This document shows, piece by piece, positions 1-7,625 of a DNA stretch of 64,000 nucleotides. The notes under the pieces are model-generated. The model saw only the letters and a program-made list of their open reading frames with translations, did no database searches and was not told the DNA's origin. Position numbers and translations under genes: made by a program. Numbering within the stretch: position 1 is the stretch's first letter; each line of letters opens with the position of its first letter. This DNA is from CBDCWQ01 sp965223435 (GTDB lineage: Bacteria > Myxococcota > Kuafuiibacteriia > Kuafuiibacteriales > Kuafuiibacteriaceae). The DNA lies in NCBI GenBank assembly GCA_965223435.1, contig CBDCWQ010000022.1, positions 806,001 to 870,000 on the forward strand. Direction: 5' to 3'.

Positions 1-1
1 C

Positions 2-1204
2 CACGATGTGCTCCGAGCATTCGCGCTCGAAAAACTCGAAGACAAGCCAAGTGTCAAAGAAGAGCTCCTCCAACGACACAGACACCACTACCTTAAGTTG
101 CTGCAACAACAAGAGGACTTCCTCGACAGCACGCGCGAAGTCGAAGCCATGGCCCAAATTCGCCAAGAACTCGAAAACGTTCGAAGTGCTTGGGGTTCGG
201 CCATCGTTGCTCAAGATCAGCAAACCATCCACCTTGGCGCACCGGTGCTCGCCCTGTTTTATCACAATCAGCACATGGCAAAGGAAGCAGACTTTCAGTT
301 CGGGCGCGCCCTATCGCTTCAGTTCAAGGACCCCGAGACCCGGCGAAGACTCTTGATTGCCCGGGCTCCGGCGCTGTTCGCGCTCGGAAACACGGACGAG
401 GCCGTTCAGTGCCTCCAAGAAGCCTTAGCACCTTCTCTACACCCACCGAGCCCCGACCCTCTGGCACCCGACATCTTGTGTCAACTCGCAGACATCTCCG
501 TTCATCGAAGCCAATACGAAGAAGCCACACAGCGCTACGAAGACAGTCTTCGGGCCTCAGCCGCCGCGCGATCCCGCTCCAAGAAAGCCAGAGCACTTTC
601 TGGTCTCGGCACCGTATTTGAAGCCCTTGGGCGTTACGAAAAAGCAGAGGCCTACTGGCAGCGAAGCCTCGAACTGTATCGGGAACGCGGAGCCCCAAGC
701 ACCCTTGCCAAGTGCTTAAAACACTTGGGCCTTATGGCCATCTGCGTCGGGGACTATCAACAAAGCCGCATACTCCTGGAGGAAGGCCTCCAAACGGAGC
801 GTTCCATTGGCTCCGGGCCGGGAGAAGCCCTGGCCCTTCACTGCTTATCGATCCTCGAAAACGTCGGTGGTCAACACGAGATCGCTCGGCAAACCGAAGA
901 GGAAAGCCTAGCCATCTTTAAAAAAGCAGGGGCCATTCACGGGGTCGCATGGGGGCTCGACCACTTGGGTGATGTGCACCGGGCACTCGGAAACACCAAG
1001 CTTGCGACAGAACTCCTGACGAAGAGCCAAGAAATTTTTGAGAAGACAGGGGATCGCCAAGGCTTGGCCTACGCCATCTCTCACCTGGGCATGTGTGCCG
1101 TTGCTGAGGGTAAGGCGACCAAAGGCGCCCGACTTCTCAACAAAGGGCTACGCATTCGACAAGAAATCGGCGACCGACAAGGCGTCGCAGTTTTCAAAAA
1201 ATGA
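2..1204 (+). CDS. TPR-repeat protein, C-terminal part of a large regulator/ATPase (5' partial)
   Basis: The reading frame is already open at the window edge, so the N-terminus lies outside. The first visible residues (VLRAFALEKLED) and the following roughly 390 residues of tandem helix-turn-helix TPR units resemble the C-terminal half of AfsR/MalT-like STAND ATPases and of TPR transcriptional activators, in which the repeats act as sensor or protein-binding scaffold. TPR signatures are clear around residues 190-370 (for example LGRYEKAEAYWQRSLEL and LGDVHRALGNTKLATELL). The frame stops at 1202-1204 just after a run of six A (1196-1201), but coding similarity continues in another frame (see next entry). 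The full-length function cannot be read from this fragment. Confidence 0.75.
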   Translation, partial: HDVLRAFALEKLEDKPSVKEELLQRHRHHYLKLLQQQEDFLDSTREVEAMAQIRQELENVRSAWGSAIVAQDQQTIHLGAPVLALFYHNQHMAKEADFQFGRALSLQFKDPETRRRLLIARAPALFALGNTDEAVQCLQEALAPSLHPPSPDPLAPDILCQLADISVHRSQYEEATQRYEDSLRASAAARSRSKKARALSGLGTVFEALGRYEKAEAYWQRSLELYRERGAPSTLAKCLKHLGLMAICVGDYQQSRILLEEGLQTERSIGSGPGEALALHCLSILENVGGQHEIARQTEEESLAIFKKAGAIHGVAWGLDHLGDVHRALGNTKLATELLTKSQEIFEKTGDRQGLAYAISHLGMCAVAEGKATKGARLLNKGLRIRQEIGDRQGVAVFKK

Positions 1205-1557
1205 CCTCGCGTGGATCAGCTACACCCGCGAAAAGAAGGGCCTCGCGCGCGAGAACTTCAAGGAGGCTATCCGCATCGCGCTCGCGCTCGGCGCTCGCCC
1301 GATCGCCCTGGACGCCCTTTTGGGCCTGGTCCTCCTGCGAACAGCAAAAAATGACCCTCAGCCCACCAAGACCCCCCGCTATCTTGGCCTATATCCAAAA
1401 CCACCAAGCCACATGGCATGCCACCCGAACGCGTGCTCGCAAGCATTTCACGCTGGCCCAAGGCCAACTCGGCGCCAAACCGCGCGGGCAGACAGATCTT
1501 ATCGCGAGCACCCTGACTCTAGAAGATCTCGTGCGCCAGCTTTCAGAAGAAGACTGA
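1201..1557 (+). pseudogene. Frameshifted 3' end of the TPR protein
   Basis: Downstream of the stop at 1202-1204 the TPR reading continues in the frame one base later (NDLAWISYTREKKG, then LALGARPIALDALLGLVLLRTA) up to about 1350. It then shifts by one more base to give AILAYIQNHQATWHATR and ends ...LVRQLSEED at 1557. The HPATWHATR-type tail is the usual end of this TPR family, so the last roughly 120 codons belong to the gene above. Both shifts lie next to homopolymers (A6 at 1196-1201; A6 at 1346-1351 or C6 at 1372-1377), and the 12-mer CAAAAAATGACC occurs at both places. Either the gene is decaying or the assembly carries two one-base insertions. Confidence 0.6.
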
Positions 1558-1602
1558 CAGAAAAACAAAGGGCGTAAACCACCGAAACCTTGTCTAAGCG
1601 GT

Positions 1603-2454
1603 CTAGGCGATAGGCAAGGGGTTTTGGGAAAGAGCGCTATGCGCAACCTTCATGCGCCAGTCGACGCCGATAAAAGTGTCTTCCTCGAGCTCGAGCCAAA
1701 CATTTTCTCCGCCCAAAGGTTCACTCGAAAGAATAAAGTGATTCACAAAACCCGTCTTGCTTGCAGCCTCACATTCTGGAGCGAAGCTGGGACAGGTATC
1801 TCGATCGCGGCACCGCGTTTTATAGGTAGACCAGTAAAGCTCCTTACCGCCACGCCCGGCAACGAGGGTCATGCCGTTGGTGACCACGAAGGTGAGAAGA
1901 GAAGTGTGACCTCGAGCCGGTGTGTCACAAATCTCACGAACCTTGAGCACCGTCGCCTTCACCGCTTCAAGCACTGTGTCGACCCCCAGCGGATTGCCAA
2001 GAGGGCCATGACGAGCGAGCTGAGAGAGAAACACGAAGAAGACGATTTCGCTGTCGGTATCACCCAACACGAAGCGGCGAAGGTGAGGCGCGACTTCTTG
2101 AAGCATGGCCTCCCGCACTTCCTCAAATTCAGGAATCTCACCGTTGTGGGCGAACACCCAGCGCCCAAACTGAAAGGGGTGCGAATTGATGACCGACAGA
2201 TCACCCACCGTTGCCTTTCGAACATGGGCGATCACCGTCTCCGACGACACGATGCCACTGACCCTGCGAAACAGGTGATCGTTAAGCGCTGTAGACGCAC
2301 TCTTCATGACGTGAGGCGCACCATCAATGTAGTAGGCCACGCCCCAACCATCAGGATGAGCCTCACTTTGGATACCCAGTGCATTTTCGGCCTCCACCAA
2401 GGAGCTGTGAACCTGGCTTGGGATCACGCTGCGGAAACCAAAAATTCGGCACAT
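1603..2454 (-). CDS. Class II glutamine amidotransferase (YafJ/DUG3-like)
   Basis: A 283-residue protein starting MCRIFGF, so Cys2 becomes the N-terminal nucleophile after Met removal, as in all class II (Ntn) glutamine amidotransferases. Further family marks are HPDGWGVAYY (about residues 34-43), HVRKATVG (about 77-84), SHPFQFGRWVFAHNG (about 91-105), and GDTDSE (about 131-136). These build the glutaminase pocket that releases ammonia from a gamma-glutamyl amide. There is no synthetase domain, so it resembles YafJ and the yeast Dug3 group of stand-alone hydrolases, some of which cleave gamma-glutamyl peptides such as glutathione. The precise substrate is not evident. It lies at the 3' end of a minus-strand group with a HAD phosphatase upstream but is separated from it by about 170 bp. 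Confidence 0.85.
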   Translation of the reverse strand: MCRIFGFRSVIPSQVHSSLVEAENALGIQSEAHPDGWGVAYYIDGAPHVMKSASTALNDHLFRRVSGIVSSETVIAHVRKATVGDLSVINSHPFQFGRWVFAHNGEIPEFEEVREAMLQEVAPHLRRFVLGDTDSEIVFFVFLSQLARHGPLGNPLGVDTVLEAVKATVLKVREICDTPARGHTSLLTFVVTNGMTLVAGRGGKELYWSTYKTRCRDRDTCPSFAPECEAASKTGFVNHFILSSEPLGGENVWLELEEDTFIGVDWRMKVAHSALSQNPLPIA

Positions 2455-2627
2455 CTAAACCTCCACACGATACGCATGCGCTCCCTTGTGAGACCACACT
2501 TCTTCCAAAAGAATGTTACCCTTTTGGGCGCTTTCCATCAACTAAACAGAAACCCGCCGACTCAAACCAACCAAGGACGTTCGTCCAAATGCGATGCAGG
2601 TGAGCTGAAGTATCGTCGCTTTGACCA

Positions 2628-3299
2628 TCAGCGGATGTCGAGAATAGGCCACTGGTGTTCTTTTGCCGATCGGCGAAGCCTTCGGTCGGGATTGACGGCA
2701 GCTGGCCGCCCCACCACAGCCAACATCGGATAGTCAGAAAAACTGTCAGAAAATCCGTAGCTCTGAAGCAAATCTAGATTCCATTCTTGAGCGTATTCTT
2801 GGATGAAACGGGCCTTGTTGGCTCCAGCAACGATGGGCTTGAGAAGCCGGCCAGTCGCCACTTCGTCTTGAAACTCTAAACGGTTGGCGATGATGTCGTC
2901 GATTCCGAAGTGTCTCGCCAAAGGTGCCACCATAAAATCTAAGCTTCCGCTTACAATGACTTGGCGTAGTCCTTTTTTTTTGCCATTTTCGATGAGCTCA
3001 TACGCTCCCGGAAAAATATTGGGCTTCAAAACCTTTTCGAAGTGCGCATCGGCAAACTCCATGAGCCGGTCTTCAAAGGCCCCTTTGTAGCCCGCGAAAA
3101 GCAATTCATTGAAGGCAAGACGGCTCCACCGATCGACCGCCATAAACGTGGGAATCTTGGCGATGCCGCCGGCCGTCTTGGCTAGGCTGCGCGCGATGGA
3201 CGGCTCGTTCCGCGCGACAAAAAGATAGGAATGCACCAAATTGGTACTCACCAAGGTCCCGTCCATGTCATAAAAACTCGCAGCGAGTTTCTTCCCCAT
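2628..3299 (-). CDS. HAD-superfamily IB phosphatase (SerB-like)
   Basis: A 223-residue protein with the complete HAD catalytic set. Motif I is DMDGTLV (residues about 11-17; the first Asp is the nucleophile), motif II is IVSGS (about 114-118), a lysine lies in the NKARFIQEY stretch, and motif IV is FSDSFSDYPML (about 183-193). The spacing and the helical cap after motif I fit subfamily IB, which includes phosphoserine phosphatase and acyltransferase-linked phosphatases. The exact phosphomonoester substrate is not predictable. The ATG at 3299 directly precedes MGKKLAASFYDMDG. The glycosyltransferase-like gene ends 34 bp upstream, so co-transcription with it is likely. SerC at 13.6-14.7 kb is too far away to suggest a serine operon. 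Confidence 0.85.
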   Translation of the reverse strand: MGKKLAASFYDMDGTLVSTNLVHSYLFVARNEPSIARSLAKTAGGIAKIPTFMAVDRWSRLAFNELLFAGYKGAFEDRLMEFADAHFEKVLKPNIFPGAYELIENGKKKGLRQVIVSGSLDFMVAPLARHFGIDDIIANRLEFQDEVATGRLLKPIVAGANKARFIQEYAQEWNLDLLQSYGFSDSFSDYPMLAVVGRPAAVNPDRRLRRSAKEHQWPILDIR

Positions 3300-3332
3300 C
3301 TTCCGACAAGGACGGGAAAAACACCCTCGCTG

Positions 3333-4406
3333 TCAAGCCTCTGCTTCCGCCTGAAACAACGCCTTTCTGAGGCATGCCAGATCGGTTGCCGGAGGAACAA
3401 ATTCAGCAGCTTGCATCGCCTCGTTCCAGGGGATTTCCGGCAAACCCTGTGCCCGCTGCGCACGGATGAACTTAAACGTTCTGAAGGCATCAAAACGCTC
3501 GTGAAATCGAGGTCCACTGGCATTCTTCAGATGGGCCCGAAGGCGCACAAAGCACTCCGGGTGAACCACCTTATAAGGTACCCCCTTTTCGAGGTCCGAA
3601 CGAATGCGAAGCCACGCCGGCCCGGTCCCAAACGGAACCCTGGTTGATCCCCGGGTTTGAAGACGAATCGGACGACACCCCGGACGGACGACACGGCCAA
3701 GTTTGGCGACCTTGTTGAGCATGTAAAAATCCTCGCCCGCCTGCCGGCGCGGCATGCCGCGGACCGCAGCATAGGCCTGACAGTGTACAGCCATCGTGCT
3801 TCCCACGCTGTGGTGCGCATACGGAGAGCCCGCCCACCGCAAACCCAAAACGTAGTAGCGAAGCCAAAGCTCGTACAACACCATCGCCCGATCCGCATTT
3901 TCGTGCCAAAATGGGTAGGCAAACGCCGCAGCAGCCGGAGGTGCGCGAACCGCAAAGTACCCGCCCGGAAGGCACGCGTCCGCATCGGTCATGTAGATCC
4001 AAGGCACTCGGAGCTTCCCCTGGGCATGAAGCGCGAGAGCAACGTCCGCGCCAATTCTTCGGGCCAGGCCCACGCCCTCATGCTCGGGTAGTCGCTTGCC
4101 CGGGCTCGCGCGATCGATAACCAGAAGCGCCCGTCCGCGCATTCTTTCGAGCTCACCGAGAAGCACCCGGTTGGCCGAATGCACGTCTTCAGAGTCGGTG
4201 ACTCGACCGTTGACGACCACCACCGTCAACACCGAACCCGGGGCCGCCTCAACTGCGGGCCAAATGCCCTCCAAAAACGCACCCTTTTCCGCCCTCGCGG
4301 GAATCACGAGGGCATAGTCGTGAACGGCCGAGATTCGATCCGCAATGGATATTTCGGCCTCGGCGTAACCCGTGAGATACTTTCGAATGGCTTTGCTTAC
4401 CCGCAT
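3333..4406 (-). CDS. GT-A-like family 2 glycosyltransferase
   Basis: About 357 residues. The N-terminal half reads as a nucleotide-sugar binding GT-A fold: a strand ALVIPARAEKGAFLEG, then ITVVVVNGR-type strands, and a DADAC motif (DxD-like, in WIYMTDADACLP), followed by an HHSVGSTMAV segment and GEDFYMLNKVAKLG, which matches the catalytic ED dyad of family 2 enzymes. Such proteins transfer a sugar from a nucleotide donor to polysaccharide, lipid or protein. Here donor and acceptor are unknown. I chose ATG at 4406 over an in-frame TTG at 4418, which lies almost on top of the GAGGGG ribosome site. The LarA-like gene ends 18 bp upstream, so the two are likely one transcript. Confidence 0.7.
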   Translation of the reverse strand: MRVSKAIRKYLTGYAEAEISIADRISAVHDYALVIPARAEKGAFLEGIWPAVEAAPGSVLTVVVVNGRVTDSEDVHSANRVLLGELERMRGRALLVIDRASPGKRLPEHEGVGLARRIGADVALALHAQGKLRVPWIYMTDADACLPGGYFAVRAPPAAAAFAYPFWHENADRAMVLYELWLRYYVLGLRWAGSPYAHHSVGSTMAVHCQAYAAVRGMPRRQAGEDFYMLNKVAKLGRVVRPGCRPIRLQTRGSTRVPFGTGPAWLRIRSDLEKGVPYKVVHPECFVRLRAHLKNASGPRFHERFDAFRTFKFIRAQRAQGLPEIPWNEAMQAAEFVPPATDLACLRKALFQAEAEA

Positions 4407-4423
4407 GGAGCACGCCAAGCCCC

Positions 4424-6013
4424 TCAGGTGGTCACGTCGGCGATCAGAATAGGCGGAAGATGGAGCATCGTAATCTCTGGGTTGGGTTTGGTCAGGTCTT
4501 TGGCCCGTTCAACCGCGTCTTGGAGCGTTTTTGCCGTCTCCCAACCAAGAATGCGCGGAACGTGTTGGTTCTCGGCGCCAACGCAAATGACCTTACCCAC
4601 TCGAGACCGCCCACGATCGCCCCAGTACCACATGTAGAACGGATGTGCCCCGTGATAGGCATGACCGCGACGATACATCTCAATGTACGTAGGATTGGTC
4701 GCAAACTCTTTCTCAAAACGTTGGTGTAGAGCAAACGAGTCTTTGGTCTCGGGCAGACATCGGTGAAAAAACTCGATATAACTGGGGTGGAACTCTTGAT
4801 CGAATTCATCGGGCAACGGATGGGCAATGATCATCACCCCGCCGTCCCTAAGGACCGGAGCCCCACGGTACAAATTGTAAAGGTAGCCAAGCGCCATCAC
4901 CTGCACCAACAACGGATTCAAAATAGAATTGACATTGTACGGGCTGATAAAGGGGATCCCGCTGATCAGCACATCGGCCTGCCCTTTGACAGGCACCGCA
5001 TACTGCTCGAAGTTTTTCTTTAAGATACGATCGTGCACCGCATCGGTGGCGCCCGCCACCACCGCAATCAATTCGTACGGAGCGGGAATTCGCTGGAACA
5101 TGCTTCGTTTGGCCTGGCGAGGCAGCTTAGAAAGCGTCCAGCGAAGTGACTGAAAGGCCAAGCGATCAAACTCGCTGAAGTCATCTTCGTTTTTCCCAAG
5201 GAACTCGAGCTGGCGACCATACATTCGGTTGTTGAGCGCCGTCTCGATATGAAACACCTTGAGCTTTTCGTCGATCACCCGACCGATTCGATTGCCACTA
5301 TTCGCCAGTTCCGAGCGTGACGGATCCATGTACGAGTCGCACTTCAGCATGGTCTTGGGATTGTGGTGGGCCATCAGACCCTTGTAGTCGGTGGTCCCAA
5401 TGCCCATGGACTTATGTCCGCCGTCCATGGGGATAAGGTTCACATTCAAGTATATGGTGAGATCGGCCTCGGCACACAAACGATGGGTCTTGACCACCTC
5501 GTTGAGCTCAGTCTCTCCCAAGGTTACGATGGCCTCTGGATCTTCCGCATCGTGATTGATGAAGCGCCGAGGATAAAACCGGTTGAAGATTTGCGACCCC
5601 ACCATGCGCCGCATCTCGGCCTCGGTCATCCGCCGGTGAAGTGCATTGGCGACCAATAAGTCGATATCGTCAACCCCATGGTCATCGAGTATTTGAAGAA
5701 CGATGCGCAGGACACGCTCTCGAATGTCAGGCAGCGCCATCGGCGGTAGCGGCAAGGAGATATCATCCATGACAATGGCCACCCGCATCGACGGCTTCAG
5801 CAACGCGAACAACGGATCCATCCCCACCGGATGGTTCAGCGCGTATCGAATCGCGGCATCAGGATGTGGGAGGCCTTTGATCGGCGGATTGGGGTAGATC
5901 ACCCGGGTGCCAACGGGTAGATGCTCATAGAGGAAATCCTCACCTGAGTGAATGATCCGAGGAGCGCTGTCGGAGTCGATGTAGACGATGTTGTCCTTCT
6001 CGCGTGGAATCAC
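4424..6013 (-). CDS. LarA-like (DUF2088) nickel-pincer racemase/isomerase family protein
   Basis: A 529-residue protein with LarA-family features: VAIVMDDISLPLPPM (an aspartate-rich nucleotide or substrate loop, about 78-92), an ANALHRRMTEAEMRRMVG segment (about 122-139), and GGHKSMGIG (about 198-206), which aligns with the LarA lysine that anchors the nickel-pincer nucleotide. LarA enzymes racemise or epimerise 2-hydroxyacids with a nickel-pincer cofactor made by LarB, LarC and LarE. None of these maturation genes is in the window. It is about 100 residues longer than L. plantarum LarA, with an extended C-terminal half. The reaction is therefore inferred only at family level. The start is GTG at 6013 (MIPREKDN). 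Confidence 0.75.
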   Translation of the reverse strand: MIPREKDNIVYIDSDSAPRIIHSGEDFLYEHLPVGTRVIYPNPPIKGLPHPDAAIRYALNHPVGMDPLFALLKPSMRVAIVMDDISLPLPPMALPDIRERVLRIVLQILDDHGVDDIDLLVANALHRRMTEAEMRRMVGSQIFNRFYPRRFINHDAEDPEAIVTLGETELNEVVKTHRLCAEADLTIYLNVNLIPMDGGHKSMGIGTTDYKGLMAHHNPKTMLKCDSYMDPSRSELANSGNRIGRVIDEKLKVFHIETALNNRMYGRQLEFLGKNEDDFSEFDRLAFQSLRWTLSKLPRQAKRSMFQRIPAPYELIAVVAGATDAVHDRILKKNFEQYAVPVKGQADVLISGIPFISPYNVNSILNPLLVQVMALGYLYNLYRGAPVLRDGGVMIIAHPLPDEFDQEFHPSYIEFFHRCLPETKDSFALHQRFEKEFATNPTYIEMYRRGHAYHGAHPFYMWYWGDRGRSRVGKVICVGAENQHVPRILGWETAKTLQDAVERAKDLTKPNPEITMLHLPPILIADVTT

Positions 6014-6114
6014 ACGGATCTTTTGATTCCCGGCGTGGGTCAGCAGTCAAGATCTGCATCGAAACAACTCTTTGGTTTTACTCAAGACTTAGGGTATGGC
6101 GAGGTGTATCAACG

Positions 6115-6450
6115 GTGAGCGAGGAGGAGCGGCAAAAAGACGCCCAAAAGGGCGCCCCAACCAAGGCAGCTCCGGTCAGTGAGCCCAGCGTGGTGCCCAC
6201 GCCGCCGAGCGATCCCGACTTCGTCGAGCAGGTCACCGACGATCTGGCGACCGACGCGGCCGAGGGGCTTCAGCTCACTCGAGAGCTCGAAGCAGATGGC
6301 GACCGAGGCGCAGGCGGCATCACCCTCGAGGAGATTGGTGTCCCGCCTGACGTAACGCCGCGACCCACCGTGGAACCCAGCAGTCCAGCCCCCGTGACGC
6401 GCAAAGACAACCCGCGGGCCCCCAGCACTCCACCACCCTCAGAAGACTAG
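6115..6450 (+). CDS. Small Pro/Glu-rich disordered protein
   Basis: A predicted 111-residue protein from GTG 6115 (VSEEERQKDAQKG). An upstream in-frame ATG exists at 6004 but gives an unlikely N-terminus overlapping the divergent LarA-like gene. Composition is dominated by Pro, Glu, Asp, Thr and Ala, with no hydrophobic core, no cysteines and no membrane segment. A short amphipathic stretch (DFVEQVTDDLATDAAEGLQLTRELEADG) is the only part likely to be helical. I do not recognise the family. The 16-bp tandem repeats begin directly after the stop. Codon use is GC-rich like its neighbours, which supports it being translated, but it could be spurious. Confidence 0.45.
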   Translation: MSEEERQKDAQKGAPTKAAPVSEPSVVPTPPSDPDFVEQVTDDLATDAAEGLQLTRELEADGDRGAGGITLEEIGVPPDVTPRPTVEPSSPAPVTRKDNPRAPSTPPPSED

Positions 6451-6465
6451 CCCCCGATGCCTGCC

Positions 6466-6513
6466 GGGGACGCTCCCTGACGGGGACGCTCCCTGACGGG
6501 GACGCTCCCTGAC
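6466..6513 (+). repeat. Three tandem copies of a 16-bp repeat
   Basis: The unit GGGGACGCTCCCTGAC is repeated exactly three times (6466-6481, 6482-6497, 6498-6513) and runs into a fourth GGGGAC at 6514. It lies just after the small disordered ORF and directly before the larger REP-like cluster, with which it shares the GGGGAC core. Confidence 0.95.
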
Positions 6514-6726
6514 GGGGACAGGAACCTTTTGCGTCACCCCTTTGCTCCCTGTGTGCAGGACATGCTTGCCCAGCAAAAGGCGCCTGCCCCCCTTCTAACC
6601 CCAAAAGGTGCCTGTCCCCCTTTAGACCTTTGCCAAAAGGTGCCTGTCCCCCTTTTCGACCAGTCAAAAGGTGCCTGTCCCCCTTTTTCCCCTTTTCGAC
6701 CGACAAAAGGTGCCTGTCCCCCTTTT
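6514..6726 (+). repeat. REP-like repeat cluster, AAAAGGTGCCTGTCCCC unit
   Basis: Five direct copies of a roughly 20-bp unit (consensus AAAAGGTGCCTGTCCCCCTT) begin at 6575, 6603, 6635, 6666 and 6705. The first is degenerate (GGCGCCTGCCCC). One inverted degenerate copy (GGGGACAGGAACCTTTT) lies at 6514-6530. Similar GGGGACAGGCACCTTTT motifs occur as intergenic repeats in many bacteria, sometimes next to REP-associated tyrosine (Y1) transposases. No transposase is present here. The cluster sits between convergent genes and may help terminate both transcripts, because the C/T-rich runs can pair with the inverted copy. Confidence 0.9.
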
Positions 6727-6735
6727 GACCTTTAC

Positions 6736-7482
6736 TCAGGCCTTGGTACTGAACTGGTCCTCGCGATGCGCGTACAGCACATTAAAAGTGGTCAACGAAC
6801 CGCGGATACGGCGGATCAGGGCCTGGTGGGCCTCGCGCTCGGTCCCCAGCTTGGACTGGGCGCCGACCGCCCGCTCCAGCTCCGCCAAGCAAGTTTGAAG
6901 CCGATCCAACATCGCAAACAACAACTCGGGTTTGTGTTCCAAGGTTCGGCCCGCCGAATCGATGACCCGAATCTTGCCGGACCGGTACTTGGACGCCAAT
7001 TCTCGCTTGGAGCGCCCAAACTCCTCCCGCAACACCTCAACCAAGATCCCCTTGACGACCGGGACGCTCTCTTCACCCAAATCGATATCCTTAGGGGCCG
7101 GAGGGCGTGGTGGTCTGGGGCGAACCGGGAGGGGCCCAGGTTCGACCGTACGGGTCTCGCCGTCTTTGCCACGAACCAAAACCTTGGCACGCGCCGTCCG
7201 CTTGCGGCGTCCAGATCCAGATGAAGGCTGGTAAACGTACTGCCCCCGCTGCTTGTAAAGGTCACAAAGTTTGAGACTGGCCGGGACTCGGCCGAGTTCC
7301 GGCCGAAGCCGGCAAACACCGGTGGCAACCTTATCCCCGTCTCGTTGCTCGCCTGGCCTCCACGCGATGCAGCTCCCACAAACCTTCGCTTCGCGGTACC
7401 AAGTGTCTGGACTCATGGGATCAAGATCATCCGGCTCGTCTCCCGCTTCGATGTCTTCGGCCGAGGGATCCTGCTCGCTCAT
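6736..7482 (-). CDS. Unknown protein with a Cys-rich N-terminal module
   Basis: A 248-residue protein from ATG 7482 (MSEQDPSAEDIEAGDEP). A GTG at 7500 would add six residues. The acidic N-terminus is followed by KVCGSCIAWRPG (about 33-44), a GVCRLRPE segment and LKLCDLYKQRG. These four cysteines in a CxxC-Cx-C pattern could bind zinc or an iron-sulfur cluster. A Pro/Arg-rich linker (about residues 90-130) leads to an alpha-helical C-terminus with a SKRELASKYRSGKIRVIDSAG motif and a long Leu/Glu helix. I do not recognise the family. It is convergent with the plus-strand upstream gene and divergent from the NtrC-type regulator, which starts only about 140 bp away. Confidence 0.65.
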   Translation of the reverse strand: MSEQDPSAEDIEAGDEPDDLDPMSPDTWYREAKVCGSCIAWRPGEQRDGDKVATGVCRLRPELGRVPASLKLCDLYKQRGQYVYQPSSGSGRRKRTARAKVLVRGKDGETRTVEPGPLPVRPRPPRPPAPKDIDLGEESVPVVKGILVEVLREEFGRSKRELASKYRSGKIRVIDSAGRTLEHKPELLFAMLDRLQTCLAELERAVGAQSKLGTEREAHQALIRRIRGSLTTFNVLYAHREDQFSTKA

Positions 7483-7625
7483 GCGGGCTGATGGAACCAC
7501 CTAGGAAAGGAGCGGGCAAGACCCCCTCGGCACCCCGCAAAAACACCGTCTTGTATTTGTCTGCTAGAGTATTGGTGTATGCTACATCGCACACGCCCCG
7601 GACTCTCCCGAGACAAGGAGCAACT

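Noticed and set aside
1624..2733. 369-codon plus-strand open frame
   Set aside because: It is antisense to the glutamine amidotransferase gene, whose motifs are certain; it is a shadow frame.
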